Shown in pieces: positions 1 through 7,414 of a DNA stretch of 18,502 nucleotides. The notes beneath the pieces were generated by a model, which did not search any database, was not told the DNA's origin, and saw only the letters and a program-made list of their open reading frames with translations. The DNA is from Pseudomonadota bacterium (GTDB lineage: Bacteria > Pseudomonadota > Alphaproteobacteria > Rhizobiales > Devosiaceae): NCBI GenBank assembly GCA_023430705.1, contig JAEYZJ010000370.1, forward strand, positions 1 to 18,502. Direction: 5' to 3'. Both the position numbers and the translations under genes were made by a program. Each line of letters starts with the position of its first letter. The stretch's first letter is position 1.

Positions 1-379
1 CCGCCAGCAGCTGGCGCAGTTCGGCAATGCCCGCGCTCCCGATCAGCCCGGCGGCCCGTCGCACCACCGCCAGCTCGATCGATTCGCGGATGAAGCGTGA
101 GTTCTGGACCTCCCGGATCGAGATCAGCTTGACGAAGGTGCCGCGCTGCGGGCGCACCTCCACGAGGCCATTCTCGGCCAGCTTGATGAAGGCCTCGCGA
201 ACCGGCTGGCGCGATACCCCCATCTGGCGGGCCAGTTCGGCCTCCGACAGCAGGTGCCCGGGCCTCAACTGCAGTTGCACGATGGCGTTGCGCACCGCGC
301 CGTACACCCGCAGGCTGATCGAGACCTGCCGGGTGCCAGTGCTTGCGGGCGGCTCGGCCAGCTCAAGTTCAATGGTCAT
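1..379 (-). CDS. GntR-family regulator, FadR/FCD type (3' end cut by window)
   Basis: A transcriptional repressor-type protein; only the first 126 residues are inside the window. The winged helix-turn-helix lies at about residues 23-75 and contains the typical GntR pattern: LRPGHLLSEAELA, then GVSRQPVREAF, then LVEVRPQRGTFV. The residues after it (about 80-126) look like the start of an all-helical FCD effector domain. The ATG at 379 is supported by GGGAG about 8 nt upstream. It diverges from uxuA across 68 bp. FadR-type GntR regulators commonly control hexuronate genes (UxuR and ExuR are examples), so it probably regulates uxuA with glucuronate, fructuronate or mannonate as effector; that is inferred from position. 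The C-terminal ligand domain cannot be judged here. Confidence 0.88.
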   Translation of the reverse strand, partial: MTIELELAEPPASTGTRQVSISLRVYGAVRNAIVQLQLRPGHLLSEAELARQMGVSRQPVREAFIKLAENGLVEVRPQRGTFVKLISIREVQNSRFIRESIELAVVRRAAGLIGSAGIAELRQLLA

Positions 380-447
380 TGTTGACTCCCGCAAGGCTAC
401 CATACTAGCACCGAGCAGAGCCACTTGAAGAGCTCTGGAGGAGCTAT
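380..447. promoter_or_regulatory. Divergent control region between gntR and uxuA
   Basis: These 68 bp must carry the promoters of both genes and probably the GntR operator. A TTGACT at 382-387 on the + strand could be a -35 for uxuA, but no good -10 lies at standard distance (TACTAG at 403-408 gives 15 bp). An AGAGCTCT palindrome lies at 429-436, next to the uxuA Shine-Dalgarno GGAGGAG (437-443). I could not identify a convincing GntR dyad, so the operator is inferred. Confidence 0.4.
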
Positions 448-1662
448 ATGAGGCAGACTTGGCGCTGGTTCGGCCCGGCCGATCTCGCGAGTATCGACGA
501 CATCGTCCAGGCGGGCGCCGAAGGCGTCGTGACGGCGCTCCATCATGTGCCCAACGGCGTTGTATGGAGTGCCGAGGAGATCGGCAAGCGCCAGCAGCAG
601 GTCCGTACCCGCAGCGACGGCTCACGCTCCGGCCTCGAGTGGGAGGTGATCGAGAGCCTGCCGGTGTCGGAGGATATCAAGAAGCAGAAGGGCGACTGGC
701 GCCAGCACCTCGAGAACTACAAGCAGAGCCTCAGGCATGTGGCCGCCGCCGGCCTCAGGGTCGTGTGCTACAACTTCATGCCGGTGCTCGACTGGACGCG
801 CACCGATCTGCGCTACACCGTCGCCCACGGCGGCACCTGCATGCGCTTCGACATCAACGATTTTGCCGCGTTCGAGATTCACATCCTCAAGCGCCGCGGC
901 GCCACCGAGGACTTCGCTCCCGAGATCGTCGAGGAAGCGGCACGGCGCTTCGCCGGCATGGACGACGCCGCCCAGCAGCAGCTGGCGCGCAACATCACCA
1001 TGGGCCTTCCGGGCTCGACCGAGAGCATGACGCTGGACGACGTGCGGGCCCACCTCGCCGAGTACGCGAGCGTCTCGCCCGACCGGCTGCGCAGCCACTT
1101 CGTCGATTTCCTCTCCGAGGTCGTGCCGATCGCCGAGGAAGTCGGCGTGCGGCTCTGCTGCCATCCGGACGACCCGCCGTTCCCGCTGCTGGGGCTGCCG
1201 CGCATCATGTCGACGGCGGCCGACTACCGGCACATGCTCAACGCGGTCGACAGCCCGGCCAACGGCATGACGCTCTGTTCCGGCTCCCTCGGCGCCCGGC
1301 CGGACAATGACCTGCCCGCGATCATGGACGAGTTCGCGCCGAAGGTGCACTTCCTCCACCTCAGGAACGTCAAGCGCGACACCGACGCCATTTCCGGCTC
1401 GTTCTACGAAGCCGAGCATCTTGGCGGCGATACCGACATGGTGGCGCTCATCGCACGAATCCTGCGCGAGGAAGCCCGCCGCGCCGCGGCAGGGCGCGAG
1501 GATGCGCAGATCCCGATGCGACCCGACCACGGGCAGGACATTCTCGACGACCTCGGTCGCCGCGCCCAGCCGGGCTATCCGACCATCGGCCGGCTCAAGG
1601 GGCTCGCCGAACTGCGCGGCGTGATGACCGCGCTGTCGCACCGCGAGTTCGGGCTGCGCTAG
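448..1662 (+). CDS. uxuA: Mannonate dehydratase UxuA
   Basis: Dehydrates D-mannonate to 2-keto-3-deoxygluconate, the last specific step of the isomerase route for glucuronate; a cytoplasmic metal-dependent TIM-barrel enzyme. The 404-residue length matches the family. The N-terminus MRQTWRWFGP with the following ITALHHVPNG-like stretch (here VVTALHHVPNGVVW), the LCCHPDDPP motif near residue 233, HFLHLRN near 305 and MRPDHG near 357 are all typical UxuA blocks that build the metal and substrate site. The ATG at 448 has an excellent GGAGGAG ribosome site. It stands alone, divergent from the GntR regulator. No other hexuronate gene (uxaC, uxuB, kdgK) is visible on the right side, so the rest of the pathway must lie left of the window or elsewhere. 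It is convergent with the deacylase gene, with only 11 bp between stops and no terminator hairpin. Confidence 0.95.
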   Translation: MRQTWRWFGPADLASIDDIVQAGAEGVVTALHHVPNGVVWSAEEIGKRQQQVRTRSDGSRSGLEWEVIESLPVSEDIKKQKGDWRQHLENYKQSLRHVAAAGLRVVCYNFMPVLDWTRTDLRYTVAHGGTCMRFDINDFAAFEIHILKRRGATEDFAPEIVEEAARRFAGMDDAAQQQLARNITMGLPGSTESMTLDDVRAHLAEYASVSPDRLRSHFVDFLSEVVPIAEEVGVRLCCHPDDPPFPLLGLPRIMSTAADYRHMLNAVDSPANGMTLCSGSLGARPDNDLPAIMDEFAPKVHFLHLRNVKRDTDAISGSFYEAEHLGGDTDMVALIARILREEARRAAAGREDAQIPMRPDHGQDILDDLGRRAQPGYPTIGRLKGLAELRGVMTALSHREFGLR

Positions 1663-1673
1663 AACCGCAGCCT

Positions 1674-2816
1674 TCAGTCCTGCAGCAGGTAGGCGCCCTC
1701 GCGGCCACTCAGCGGCGTGGTGCCGACGATCTTCATGATCGCGGCGCCGCGCGGCGCATACTTGTGCACCGCCCGGGACAGGACCAGCCCGTCGGTCCCG
1801 GCAAGGATCGGCGTCCGGGCCATGAAGGCATCCGGACCGTCGAGCGCGATCAGGTCCGCCACCGGCTGTCCCTTGCTGACCCGGTCGCCGAGCGCGACAC
1901 GATAGGCCACGAGGCCCGGCCGGTCGGTGCGCACGATCTCGGTCGCCTCGAAGGGCGTCGCCTGCGACAGCGGCGCCGGCCGTTCGCCGGTATCGGCGTC
2001 GATCAGCCGGCGGCCGCAGAGGAATCCCCAGAGGCGCCTTGCGTCCTCGGCGCCCAGTTCGTCGAAGACGTCGGCCTGGCCGCGATACTCGAGTGTTGCG
2101 GTGGCGCTGCCCATCGGCACCGGCAGCCCGGGATTGGCCCCCGCGAGCCTGCGGTAGAGCTGCGGCAGCACCTCGTCGAATGAGCCGCCGCCGGAGTCCG
2201 CCGCCGTCAGCGTCGCCGCGGCGCCCATCCAGTCGGCGAGATCCTGCAAGCCCGGCATCAGCTCGGGAGAGGTGAAGATATGGATGAGCGAGTCGTCGTC
2301 GCAGTGGAGGTCGAAGACGAAGTCGGCGTCGTGTGCCTCCTTCAGCACCATGAGGCGCAGCCGCTCGTTGGCGCTGCGCGGCCGCTGCGCTTCGATCCAC
2401 TCGGCGACGGCGCTGCGGATCAGCTGCAGGTTGGCGTGCTCGTCACCACCAAGCCGGCCAGCGAGCTGTCGCCCCACGGCCTCGTACAGGTCGGGCCAGC
2501 GCCGGTTGAAGTTGATGCCGGTGTTGGCGTCATAGCGGCCGATGTGGCGGCGCAGGGAGAAGGTCGCGAGGCCGAGCGGATTGACCAGCGGCATCACGGT
2601 GAAGCGGGCCCGGAGCAGGCCCTTCGCGTCGGCGTCGCGAAGCATCGGCAGCAGGTGGTGCAGCAGCATCGTGCCGGGATGCTCGTCGGCATGCAGCGCG
2701 GCCTGCAGGTGCACCTTGCTCGCGGCATCCCGCGGTCCGGCGACATAATAGATGAACTCCGTGACCGCGCCGGGCGTGTCACCCTCGAGCGGTACGGCCT
2801 TGCGTTCGAAAGCCAT
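1674..2816 (-). CDS. Succinylglutamate desuccinylase/aspartoacylase-family zinc deacylase
   Basis: A carboxypeptidase-fold (M14-like) zinc hydrolase of the AstE/AspA family that removes acyl groups from N-acylated amino acids. The visible zinc ligands are H42 and E45 in LHADEHPG and H171 in FDLHCDDD. NFNR at 102-105 is the substrate-carboxylate motif, and E243 in ATLEYRG fits the general-base glutamate. The C-terminal 90 residues (VAYRVALGDRVSKGQPVADL) look like the beta-barrel domain of this family. The ATG at 2816 has AGGACA upstream and starts 10 nt after the permease stop, so it is the last gene of the ABC transporter operon. The pairing suggests that the imported compound, or a product of it, is an acylated amino acid; the exact substrate cannot be read from sequence. 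It is longer than E. coli AstE (about 320 aa), closer to the 'deacylase-like' subgroup. Confidence 0.85.
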   Translation of the reverse strand: MAFERKAVPLEGDTPGAVTEFIYYVAGPRDAASKVHLQAALHADEHPGTMLLHHLLPMLRDADAKGLLRARFTVMPLVNPLGLATFSLRRHIGRYDANTGINFNRRWPDLYEAVGRQLAGRLGGDEHANLQLIRSAVAEWIEAQRPRSANERLRLMVLKEAHDADFVFDLHCDDDSLIHIFTSPELMPGLQDLADWMGAAATLTAADSGGGSFDEVLPQLYRRLAGANPGLPVPMGSATATLEYRGQADVFDELGAEDARRLWGFLCGRRLIDADTGERPAPLSQATPFEATEIVRTDRPGLVAYRVALGDRVSKGQPVADLIALDGPDAFMARTPILAGTDGLVLSRAVHKYAPRGAAIMKIVGTTPLSGREGAYLLQD

Positions 2817-2826
2817 GATAGTTGTC

Positions 2827-3570
2827 CTAGCGCATCCAGCGCGGTGAGAAGCGCATCGCCGGTGCCTGCGGCAGGTGTCGCATGAGACGGCGGTAGATGC
2901 GCCCGAAAACGAAGAAGATCGCCATCGAGATCACAAGGAAATAGAGCCCGGCCACCGGATAGTGGAGAAAGGCGTTGAAGTCCCGCTCGAACAACTCGCC
3001 CGCCTTGTTCATCAGGTCCTTCTGGTCGTCGATCACCGGCAGCGTCAGGTAGACGAGCGCCGTGGCGTGGAACATGAACACCACTTCGTTGGTGTATGCC
3101 GGCCAGGCGATGCGGACCACGTTGGGCCAGGTCACGGCCCGGAACTGCTGCCAGCGGCTCATGCCGAACGCGCGGGCCGCCTCGGCTTCGCCTTTGGGCA
3201 CGTTCATCAGCGCCCCGTACAGGATGTTCGCGGTGTAGGCGGTGGTGTTCAGTGCCAGCACGATCGGGCCGAGGATCAGCGGATTGAGGACGATCCAGTC
3301 GATCCCCATCGGCTTCCACAGGCTGAGGTTCAGCGCCAGCGCCAGCGAGTAGAACATGAACAGCTGGATGAAGAAGGGCGAGCCGCGGAAGGCATAGATG
3401 TAGCCCCGGGCCAGCCGCGAGACGATCGGGTTGGATGAGGCCTTCGCGAGCGCGAGGAACACCGCCAGCACGAAGCCGACGGGGATCGAGACGACGGCGA
3501 AATAGATGTTGAACAGCGCTGGCTTGGCCAGCACCGCGATGTCGTTGAGGATGGCCTGGATCATCGCCAT
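2827..3570 (-). CDS. Polar amino-acid ABC transporter permease (HisM-like)
   Basis: Inner-membrane permease of the HAAT/His-Glu-Gln-Arg transporter family, 247 residues, with about five hydrophobic segments. The EAA loop that contacts the ATPase is at about residues 128-149 (GEAEAARAFGMSRWQQF). The FRGSPFFIQLF block at 61-71 is characteristic of HisM/GlnP-type permeases. The ATG at 3570 shares one base with the stop of the upstream permease (TGATG), so the two subunits are translationally coupled and very likely heterodimerise. A second in-frame ATG two codons later (3564) is also possible. It works with the neighbouring permease, the solute-binding protein and the ATPase at 6275-7060. Confidence 0.93.
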   Translation of the reverse strand: MAMIQAILNDIAVLAKPALFNIYFAVVSIPVGFVLAVFLALAKASSNPIVSRLARGYIYAFRGSPFFIQLFMFYSLALALNLSLWKPMGIDWIVLNPLILGPIVLALNTTAYTANILYGALMNVPKGEAEAARAFGMSRWQQFRAVTWPNVVRIAWPAYTNEVVFMFHATALVYLTLPVIDDQKDLMNKAGELFERDFNAFLHYPVAGLYFLVISMAIFFVFGRIYRRLMRHLPQAPAMRFSPRWMR

Positions 3571-4418
3571 CAGGTGTTCCCCGCCACCGCCATGCCGCGG
3601 CCGGCCCAGCGCTGGGCGGCGGCGAAGACCTTTTCGGAAAGGAATGTCACGGCGATGTAGAAGATCACGAGCACGAGGTAGTAGCCCCAGCGCCAGTCCG
3701 GGTGGACGAGGCCGGCCGAGCGCGTGAAGTTCGGCGCCCCGAGCCGGTCGGCCCAGAGCACGATGTCGGCGATCTGCAGCAGCGAGAGCAGCGCGGTCGC
3801 CTTGAACAGCAGCATCCACACGTTGGAGAGGCCGGGCAGGGCATAGGCCCACATCTGCCGGATGTGGATGCGGAACAGCACCTGCCTCGGGGTCATGCCG
3901 AAGGCCCGCGCCGCCTCGAGCTGGCCGCGGGGCACCGCGTTCATGGCTCCGGATATGACGTTGCCGGCGAAGGCGCCGTAGACGATGCCGAGCGAGACGC
4001 CGGCAAGAATGAGGTACTCGGTCGTCCCCAGCAGCAGGTTCGCCGCCTGGCAGGGCGGCCAGCGGCCGGCGCCGATCGCCAGTTCCTCGGCGGAGCACAC
4101 CGCCATGGAGCGGAACCATTCGAGCGCCTGCTCGAAGGCGAGAGGAAAGAACAGGAAGAACAGCACGTCCGGGATGCCCGGCACCACGCTGGTATAAGCC
4201 TGGCCGACGATGCGCAGCGGACGGAAGCGCGAGTTGCGGGCGGCGGCGGCGAACACGCCGAGGGTCAGCGCGACGATGCCGCCGAGCAGGCCCGCAGCCA
4301 GCGTGTACTGCACGCTCGCATACCAGCTCAGGTGCTTGCCGTTGGTGAGGTAGCCCAGCCAGAACAGGACGTCCTGCCCGAGCACATCGCGGAGCCATTG
4401 CGGCAGTAGGTCGACCAT
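3570..4418 (-). CDS. Polar amino-acid ABC transporter permease (HisQ-like)
   Basis: Second membrane subunit of the same importer, 282 residues. The EAA loop is at about 168-187 (QLEAARAFGMTPRQVLFRIH), and VPGIPDVLFFLFF near 79-91 matches the conserved first-loop region of HisQ-type permeases. It is about 50 residues longer than E. coli HisQ (228 aa): there are about 30 extra residues at the N-terminus, and the loop between the second and third membrane segments is extended (about 95-130) and carries cysteines at 108 and 123. The gene starts 58 nt after the binding-protein gene, beyond a strong hairpin, and ends with TGATG overlap into the next permease. Confidence 0.92.
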   Translation of the reverse strand: MVDLLPQWLRDVLGQDVLFWLGYLTNGKHLSWYASVQYTLAAGLLGGIVALTLGVFAAAARNSRFRPLRIVGQAYTSVVPGIPDVLFFLFFPLAFEQALEWFRSMAVCSAEELAIGAGRWPPCQAANLLLGTTEYLILAGVSLGIVYGAFAGNVISGAMNAVPRGQLEAARAFGMTPRQVLFRIHIRQMWAYALPGLSNVWMLLFKATALLSLLQIADIVLWADRLGAPNFTRSAGLVHPDWRWGYYLVLVIFYIAVTFLSEKVFAAAQRWAGRGMAVAGNT

Positions 4419-4436
4419 CAGTGGCCCTGCAAGAAG

Positions 4437-4461
4437 CCGGGGCGGAGTGACTCCGCCCCGG
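4437..4461 (-). terminator. Intra-operon hairpin after the binding-protein gene
   Basis: A perfect 11-bp GC-rich stem (CCGGGGCGGAG, loop TGA, CTCCGCCCCGG) lies 15 nt beyond the solute-binding-protein stop and ahead of the first permease. No U-run follows on the leftward transcript (only CUUCUU), so it is probably a partial terminator or an mRNA 3'-end stabiliser. Such hairpins often raise binding-protein levels over the membrane subunits. Confidence 0.7.
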
Positions 4462-4476
4462 AAGATCCGTGGAGGC

Positions 4477-5238
4477 TCAGTTGCCGGCGAAGAGCGGGCC
4501 CGGCGCCTTGTCCGGGAACCACTTGATGATCATGGCGTCGAGCGAACCATCCTGCTTCATCTCGTCGATGGTGGCGGTGAGCTTGTCGCGCAGTTCGCTG
4601 TCACCCTGGCGCACGCCGGCGCCTACGCCCTCGCCGAGCATCACGTCCGGGCCCACGACCTCGATCGCGCCGCCCGAGCCGTTGACGATCTCGGAGATGT
4701 ACGAGCCATCGGCGAGGATGACGTCGACGTTGCCGGCACTGAGGTCGGCCAGCGCCTGGTCCGCCGTCGCGAACGACTTGATGGTGTTGTTGGCGCCGAA
4801 GGTCTCGGCGGCGTAGGCAGCCTGGATGGTGCCGCCCTGGACCCCGATGTTCTTGCCGCTCAGGGCGTCGAAGTCGAGCGCGGTGCCGCTGCGGACCATG
4901 TAGTTGGACGGATCGGGCGGGAAGTAGTTGGTGGTGAAGTCGATGCTCTGCTTGCGCTCATCGGTGATCGACATGCCGGCCATGATCACGTCGTAGTTGC
5001 CGGCGACGAGGTTCGGGATGATCGAATCCCACTCGTTCAGCTGGAACGTGCATTCGAGCCCGGCGCGCTTGCAGAGTTCGTTGCCGAGCTCGATCTCGAA
5101 GCCGGCGGGCTTGCCGTTGTCGTCGAGGAAGTTCCACGGCGCATAGGCGCCTTCGGTCGCGATGCGGACCGGGGCGGCAGTGGCAGCGGATGCGAACATG
5201 GCTAGCGCGGCTGCGGCTACCAGTACGAGCTTGGTCAT
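4477..5238 (-). CDS. Amino-acid ABC transporter substrate-binding protein (HisJ/ArgT-like)
   Basis: Periplasmic binding protein of the SBP_bac_3 family, 253 residues. A signal peptide is clear: MTKLVLVAAAALAMF, then an Ala-rich stretch with cleavage around TAA-AP at residues 20-23. Mature-domain landmarks are EGAYAPWNF (29-37), the cysteine pair C56 and C63 (ELCKRAGLEC), which matches the disulfide of the Lys/Arg/Orn and His binding proteins, and SITDERKQSIDFT (from 90), which supplies the Ser/Arg ligands for the amino-acid carboxylate. The C56-C63 pair favours a basic amino acid or derivative as ligand, but specificity is inferred. The start chosen is 5238, with GGAGAC upstream; a longer reading frame exists but would place 28 non-signal residues before the signal peptide. 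Confidence 0.93.
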   Translation of the reverse strand: MTKLVLVAAAALAMFASAATAAPVRIATEGAYAPWNFLDDNGKPAGFEIELGNELCKRAGLECTFQLNEWDSIIPNLVAGNYDVIMAGMSITDERKQSIDFTTNYFPPDPSNYMVRSGTALDFDALSGKNIGVQGGTIQAAYAAETFGANNTIKSFATADQALADLSAGNVDVILADGSYISEIVNGSGGAIEVVGPDVMLGEGVGAGVRQGDSELRDKLTATIDEMKQDGSLDAMIIKWFPDKAPGPLFAGN

Positions 5239-5330
5239 ATGGTCGTCTCCTGTGTCGGCCCTGGGCCGAATTGTCCCAGCCGGAAGTGGGCGTCCGGCAG
5301 CAGCACGGCTATTGCCGCGCATTGGCCTGC

Positions 5331-5360
5331 ACGCTACCGATTTTTTTACCGGACGGTCAA
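5331..5360 (-). promoter_or_regulatory. Possible promoter for the binding-protein operon
   Basis: The 118-bp gap between prmB and the binding-protein gene holds TTGACC (5360-5355), 18 bp, then TAGCGT (5336-5331) on the minus strand, with a run of seven A residues in the spacer. The -35 overlaps the prmB stop codon. This is a weak match, but a gap this large in an otherwise tight cluster suggests that a separate promoter exists here. Confidence 0.3.
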
Positions 5361-6274
5361 TCGTTGGAGAAATGTTGCAGGGCGGTTGCTGACAGCCAGA
5401 ATACCTCGCCCTCGCTCTCGGCAGTGTCGAGCCAGACGAAGGGCAGGTCGGGATAGTCGGCCTCGAGAAAGGCCTGCCCGGTGCCGATCTCGCAGATCAG
5501 GCCGCCGTCGGGCATCAGGTGCCGGCCGGCGGTGGCAATGATGCGCCGCACGAGGTCGAGCCCGTCCTCTCCACCGATATGGGCCATGCGGGGTTCGCTG
5601 GCGTGTTCCGGGGCGAACGCCTCGACTTCCCCGGCTGCCACATAGGGCGGATTGGTGATGATCAGGTCGTAGCGACGGTTGCCTGCAGGGGCGAAGAGGT
5701 CGCCCTGGAGCAACCGGATGCGGTCGTCCATCCCATGGTCCGCGAGGTTCATCCGCGCCACGTCCAGTGCATCCGGGCTGAGGTCGATGGCATCCACCTC
5801 CGCGTCCGGGAAGCACATGGCGGCGATGATCGCCAGGCACCCGGAGCCGGTGCAGAGGTCGAGCACGCTGCCGATCGCGTCCGGCTCGGGGACAAGACCA
5901 AGGGCGGATGGCCCGAGCTGGTCGCCCAGCAGCAGTTCGGCGATGAAGGAGCGGGGAATGATCACCCGTTCGTCCACCCGGAACGGGATGCCCTGGATGT
6001 AGGCCTTGCCAAGCAGGTAGGGCGCCGGCTTCCGCGTCTCCAATCGGGCCTCGAACAGACCGACGAGCTTTTCGCGCTCGGCCAGCGTCAGCCGGGCGTC
6101 GAGCCAGGGATTGATGTCGTCAACCGGAAGGCGCAGGCCCTCGAGGATCAGGAAGGCGGCCTCGTCGAGGGGGCCCGATGTGCCGTGGCCATAGGTTAGG
6201 TCGGCGGCGGTGAAGCGGCTCACGGCATAGCGCAGCAGGTCGCGCACCGTGATCAGTTCGTCGGAGGCACGCAT
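5357..6274 (-). CDS. prmB: 50S ribosomal protein L3 N5-glutamine methyltransferase PrmB
   Basis: SAM-dependent methyltransferase of the HemK/PrmB family that methylates a glutamine of ribosomal protein L3; cytoplasmic. PrmB rather than PrmC is indicated by the N-terminal FTAADLTYGHGT and PLDEAAFLIL segments (about 21-45), closely resembling E. coli PrmB, and by DERVIIPRSFIAELL near 120. The SAM-binding motif VLDLCTGSGCLAI is near 159, the acidic motif DAIDLSPDAL near 181, and the catalytic NPPY near 229. The 305-residue length is normal. The ATG at 6274 directly abuts the TAG of the ABC ATPase gene (TAGATG, no spacing) with no obvious Shine-Dalgarno, so translation is likely coupled to that gene. 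Its place within an amino-acid transporter cluster is unusual. Confidence 0.93.
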   Translation of the reverse strand: MRASDELITVRDLLRYAVSRFTAADLTYGHGTSGPLDEAAFLILEGLRLPVDDINPWLDARLTLAEREKLVGLFEARLETRKPAPYLLGKAYIQGIPFRVDERVIIPRSFIAELLLGDQLGPSALGLVPEPDAIGSVLDLCTGSGCLAIIAAMCFPDAEVDAIDLSPDALDVARMNLADHGMDDRIRLLQGDLFAPAGNRRYDLIITNPPYVAAGEVEAFAPEHASEPRMAHIGGEDGLDLVRRIIATAGRHLMPDGGLICEIGTGQAFLEADYPDLPFVWLDTAESEGEVFWLSATALQHFSND

Positions 6275-7060
6275 CTACGAGGCGTGCCCCGCGGGGGCGA
6301 GGAACTGCTTCAGGCGGTCCGAGCGGGTGTTGCCGAAGACCTCGGCCACCGTACCCTGTTCCTCGATCCTGCCCTGGTGCAGGAAGACCACCTTGCTGGC
6401 GATGGTCCGCGCAAACTGCATGTCGTGCGTCACCAGCACCATGGTGCGGCCCTCGTCCGCAAGCAGCTTGATCACCCGCAGCACCTCGACCTCGAGCTCG
6501 GGGTCGAGCGCCGAGGTGGGCTCGTCGAACAGCATGACGCGGGGATTGACGCACAGCGCCCGGGCAATGGCCGCGCGCTGCTGCTGGCCCCCTGAAAGCT
6601 GGCTCGGGTAGCTCGCCGCCTTGTCGCGGATGCCGACCTTGTCGAGCATTTCGAGCGCTTCCTGATGGACTTCCGCCTTGTCGCGCTTCTGCACCCTGAG
6701 CGGCGCTTCCATGACGTTGTCGAGCACCGTCATGTGGCTCCACAGGTTGAACGACTGGAACACCATGCCGAGTTCGGAGCGGATGCGGCGAATCTGCTGC
6801 TCGCTGGCCGGACGCCGGTGCGGCGGCTCTCCGGTCAGCTCGATCTCTTCGCCTGCAACCCTGACGATGCCGCTCTCGGGCACTTCGAGCATGTTGATGC
6901 AGCGCAGCAGGGTGGACTTGCCCGAGCCGGACGAGCCGATCAGGGCGACCACGTCACCCTCGTTTGCGGTGAGGTCGATGCCTTTGAGGACGTCGAGGGG
7001 GCCGTAGGACTTGTGCAGGCCGATGATCTCGACCACGGGCTTGGGGGCAGTGGAATGCAT
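6275..7060 (-). CDS. Polar amino-acid ABC transporter ATP-binding protein (HisP/GlnQ-like)
   Basis: Cytoplasmic ATPase of the amino-acid importer, 261 residues. Walker A is GSSGSGKST (42-50), the Q-loop is at Q102 (MVFQSFNLW), the signature is LSGGQQQR (155-162), Walker B is VMLFDEP (175-181) and the H-loop histidine is H212 (VTHD). The insertion ELTGEPPHRRPASEQQIRR around 74-92 resembles HisP, supporting a basic or polar amino acid substrate. The start at 7060 (MHSTAPKP) is chosen because the longer frame to 7393 would run through the csbD gene and its promoter on the other strand. No clear ribosome site precedes 7060, so the start is somewhat uncertain. It is separated from the other transporter genes by prmB. 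Confidence 0.93.
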   Translation of the reverse strand: MHSTAPKPVVEIIGLHKSYGPLDVLKGIDLTANEGDVVALIGSSGSGKSTLLRCINMLEVPESGIVRVAGEEIELTGEPPHRRPASEQQIRRIRSELGMVFQSFNLWSHMTVLDNVMEAPLRVQKRDKAEVHQEALEMLDKVGIRDKAASYPSQLSGGQQQRAAIARALCVNPRVMLFDEPTSALDPELEVEVLRVIKLLADEGRTMVLVTHDMQFARTIASKVVFLHQGRIEEQGTVAEVFGNTRSDRLKQFLAPAGHAS

Positions 7061-7104
7061 CGCGGCACAAAAGCCAAACGGAGTGGCGGTGGCAAGCAAA
7101 TTGC

Positions 7105-7130
7105 GGAACCCCAGCTTGCCGGGGTGCGTT
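7105..7130 (+). promoter_or_regulatory. EcfG-type stress promoter for the CsbD gene
   Basis: GGAAC (7105-7109), 17 bp, CGTT (7127-7130): a perfect match to the alphaproteobacterial EcfG consensus. The -10 ends 65 nt before the CsbD start. The region 7061-7195 also has to hold the promoter of the divergent ATPase gene, for which I see no clear candidate. Confidence 0.82.
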
Positions 7131-7195
7131 TTGTCTGCGGAGCCCACCACGAAGGCGGCTCCTTTCCCGATACACACGTGAGAGGAGAAATCGCG

Positions 7196-7396
7196 ATGAA
7201 TTGGAACCAGATGGAAGGCAACTGGGAGCAGTTCAAGGGCAAGGTGCAGACCCAATGGGGTAAGCTGACCGACAGCGATCTCGACATCATCAGGGGTAAC
7301 CGAAAGCAGCTCGCTGGAAAGCTTCAGGAGCGCTACGGCAAGGCCCAGGAAGAAGTCGAACGCGAGATCGACGACTGGTTCGGCCGGATGCACTGA
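7196..7396 (+). CDS. CsbD-family stress protein
   Basis: A 66-residue, very hydrophilic, helical protein of the CsbD/YjbJ family; molecular function is not established. The signature MNWNQMEGNWEQFKGKVQTQ at the N-terminus, the WGKLTDSDLDIIRGN middle and the LQERYGKAQEEVEREIDDW end are textbook for the family, and the whole length is present. The ATG at 7196 has AGAGGAG about 8 nt upstream. It has its own EcfG-type promoter and a strong terminator, so it is a monocistronic stress gene. Family members are under SigB in Bacillus and RpoS in E. coli; here the same kind of gene is apparently under EcfG. Confidence 0.95.
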   Translation: MNWNQMEGNWEQFKGKVQTQWGKLTDSDLDIIRGNRKQLAGKLQERYGKAQEEVEREIDDWFGRMH

Positions 7397-7414
7397 TCCC
7401 TTCCAAAGATTAGG

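Noticed and set aside
382..410. Sigma-70 promoter for uxuA with TTGACT as -35
   Set aside because: No acceptable -10 lies 16-18 bp away; the best hexamer is at 15 bp and poor. Mentioned only as part of the control region.
622..2400. A 592-codon minus-strand open frame
   Set aside because: It runs across the 3' parts of uxuA and the deacylase gene in the wrong frames, with low-complexity Arg/Ala sequence. Shadow of the GC-rich third positions.
5339..5350. T7 run at 5341-5347 as an intrinsic terminator on the + strand
   Set aside because: No stable stem precedes it on the + strand and no rightward gene ends there. On the - strand it is an A-run in the possible promoter spacer.
7088..7130. GGAAC followed by GC-rich CCCAGCTTGCCGGGG as a possible hairpin terminator
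   Set aside because: The CCCAGC/GCCGGGG pairing is short and imperfect, while the flanking GGAAC and CGTT fit an EcfG promoter exactly at 17-bp spacing.
7061..7393. N-terminal extension of the ABC ATPase (111 extra residues)
   Set aside because: The extension is antisense to csbD and its EcfG promoter and has no resemblance to ABC ATPases, which begin close to residue 1 of the chosen start.
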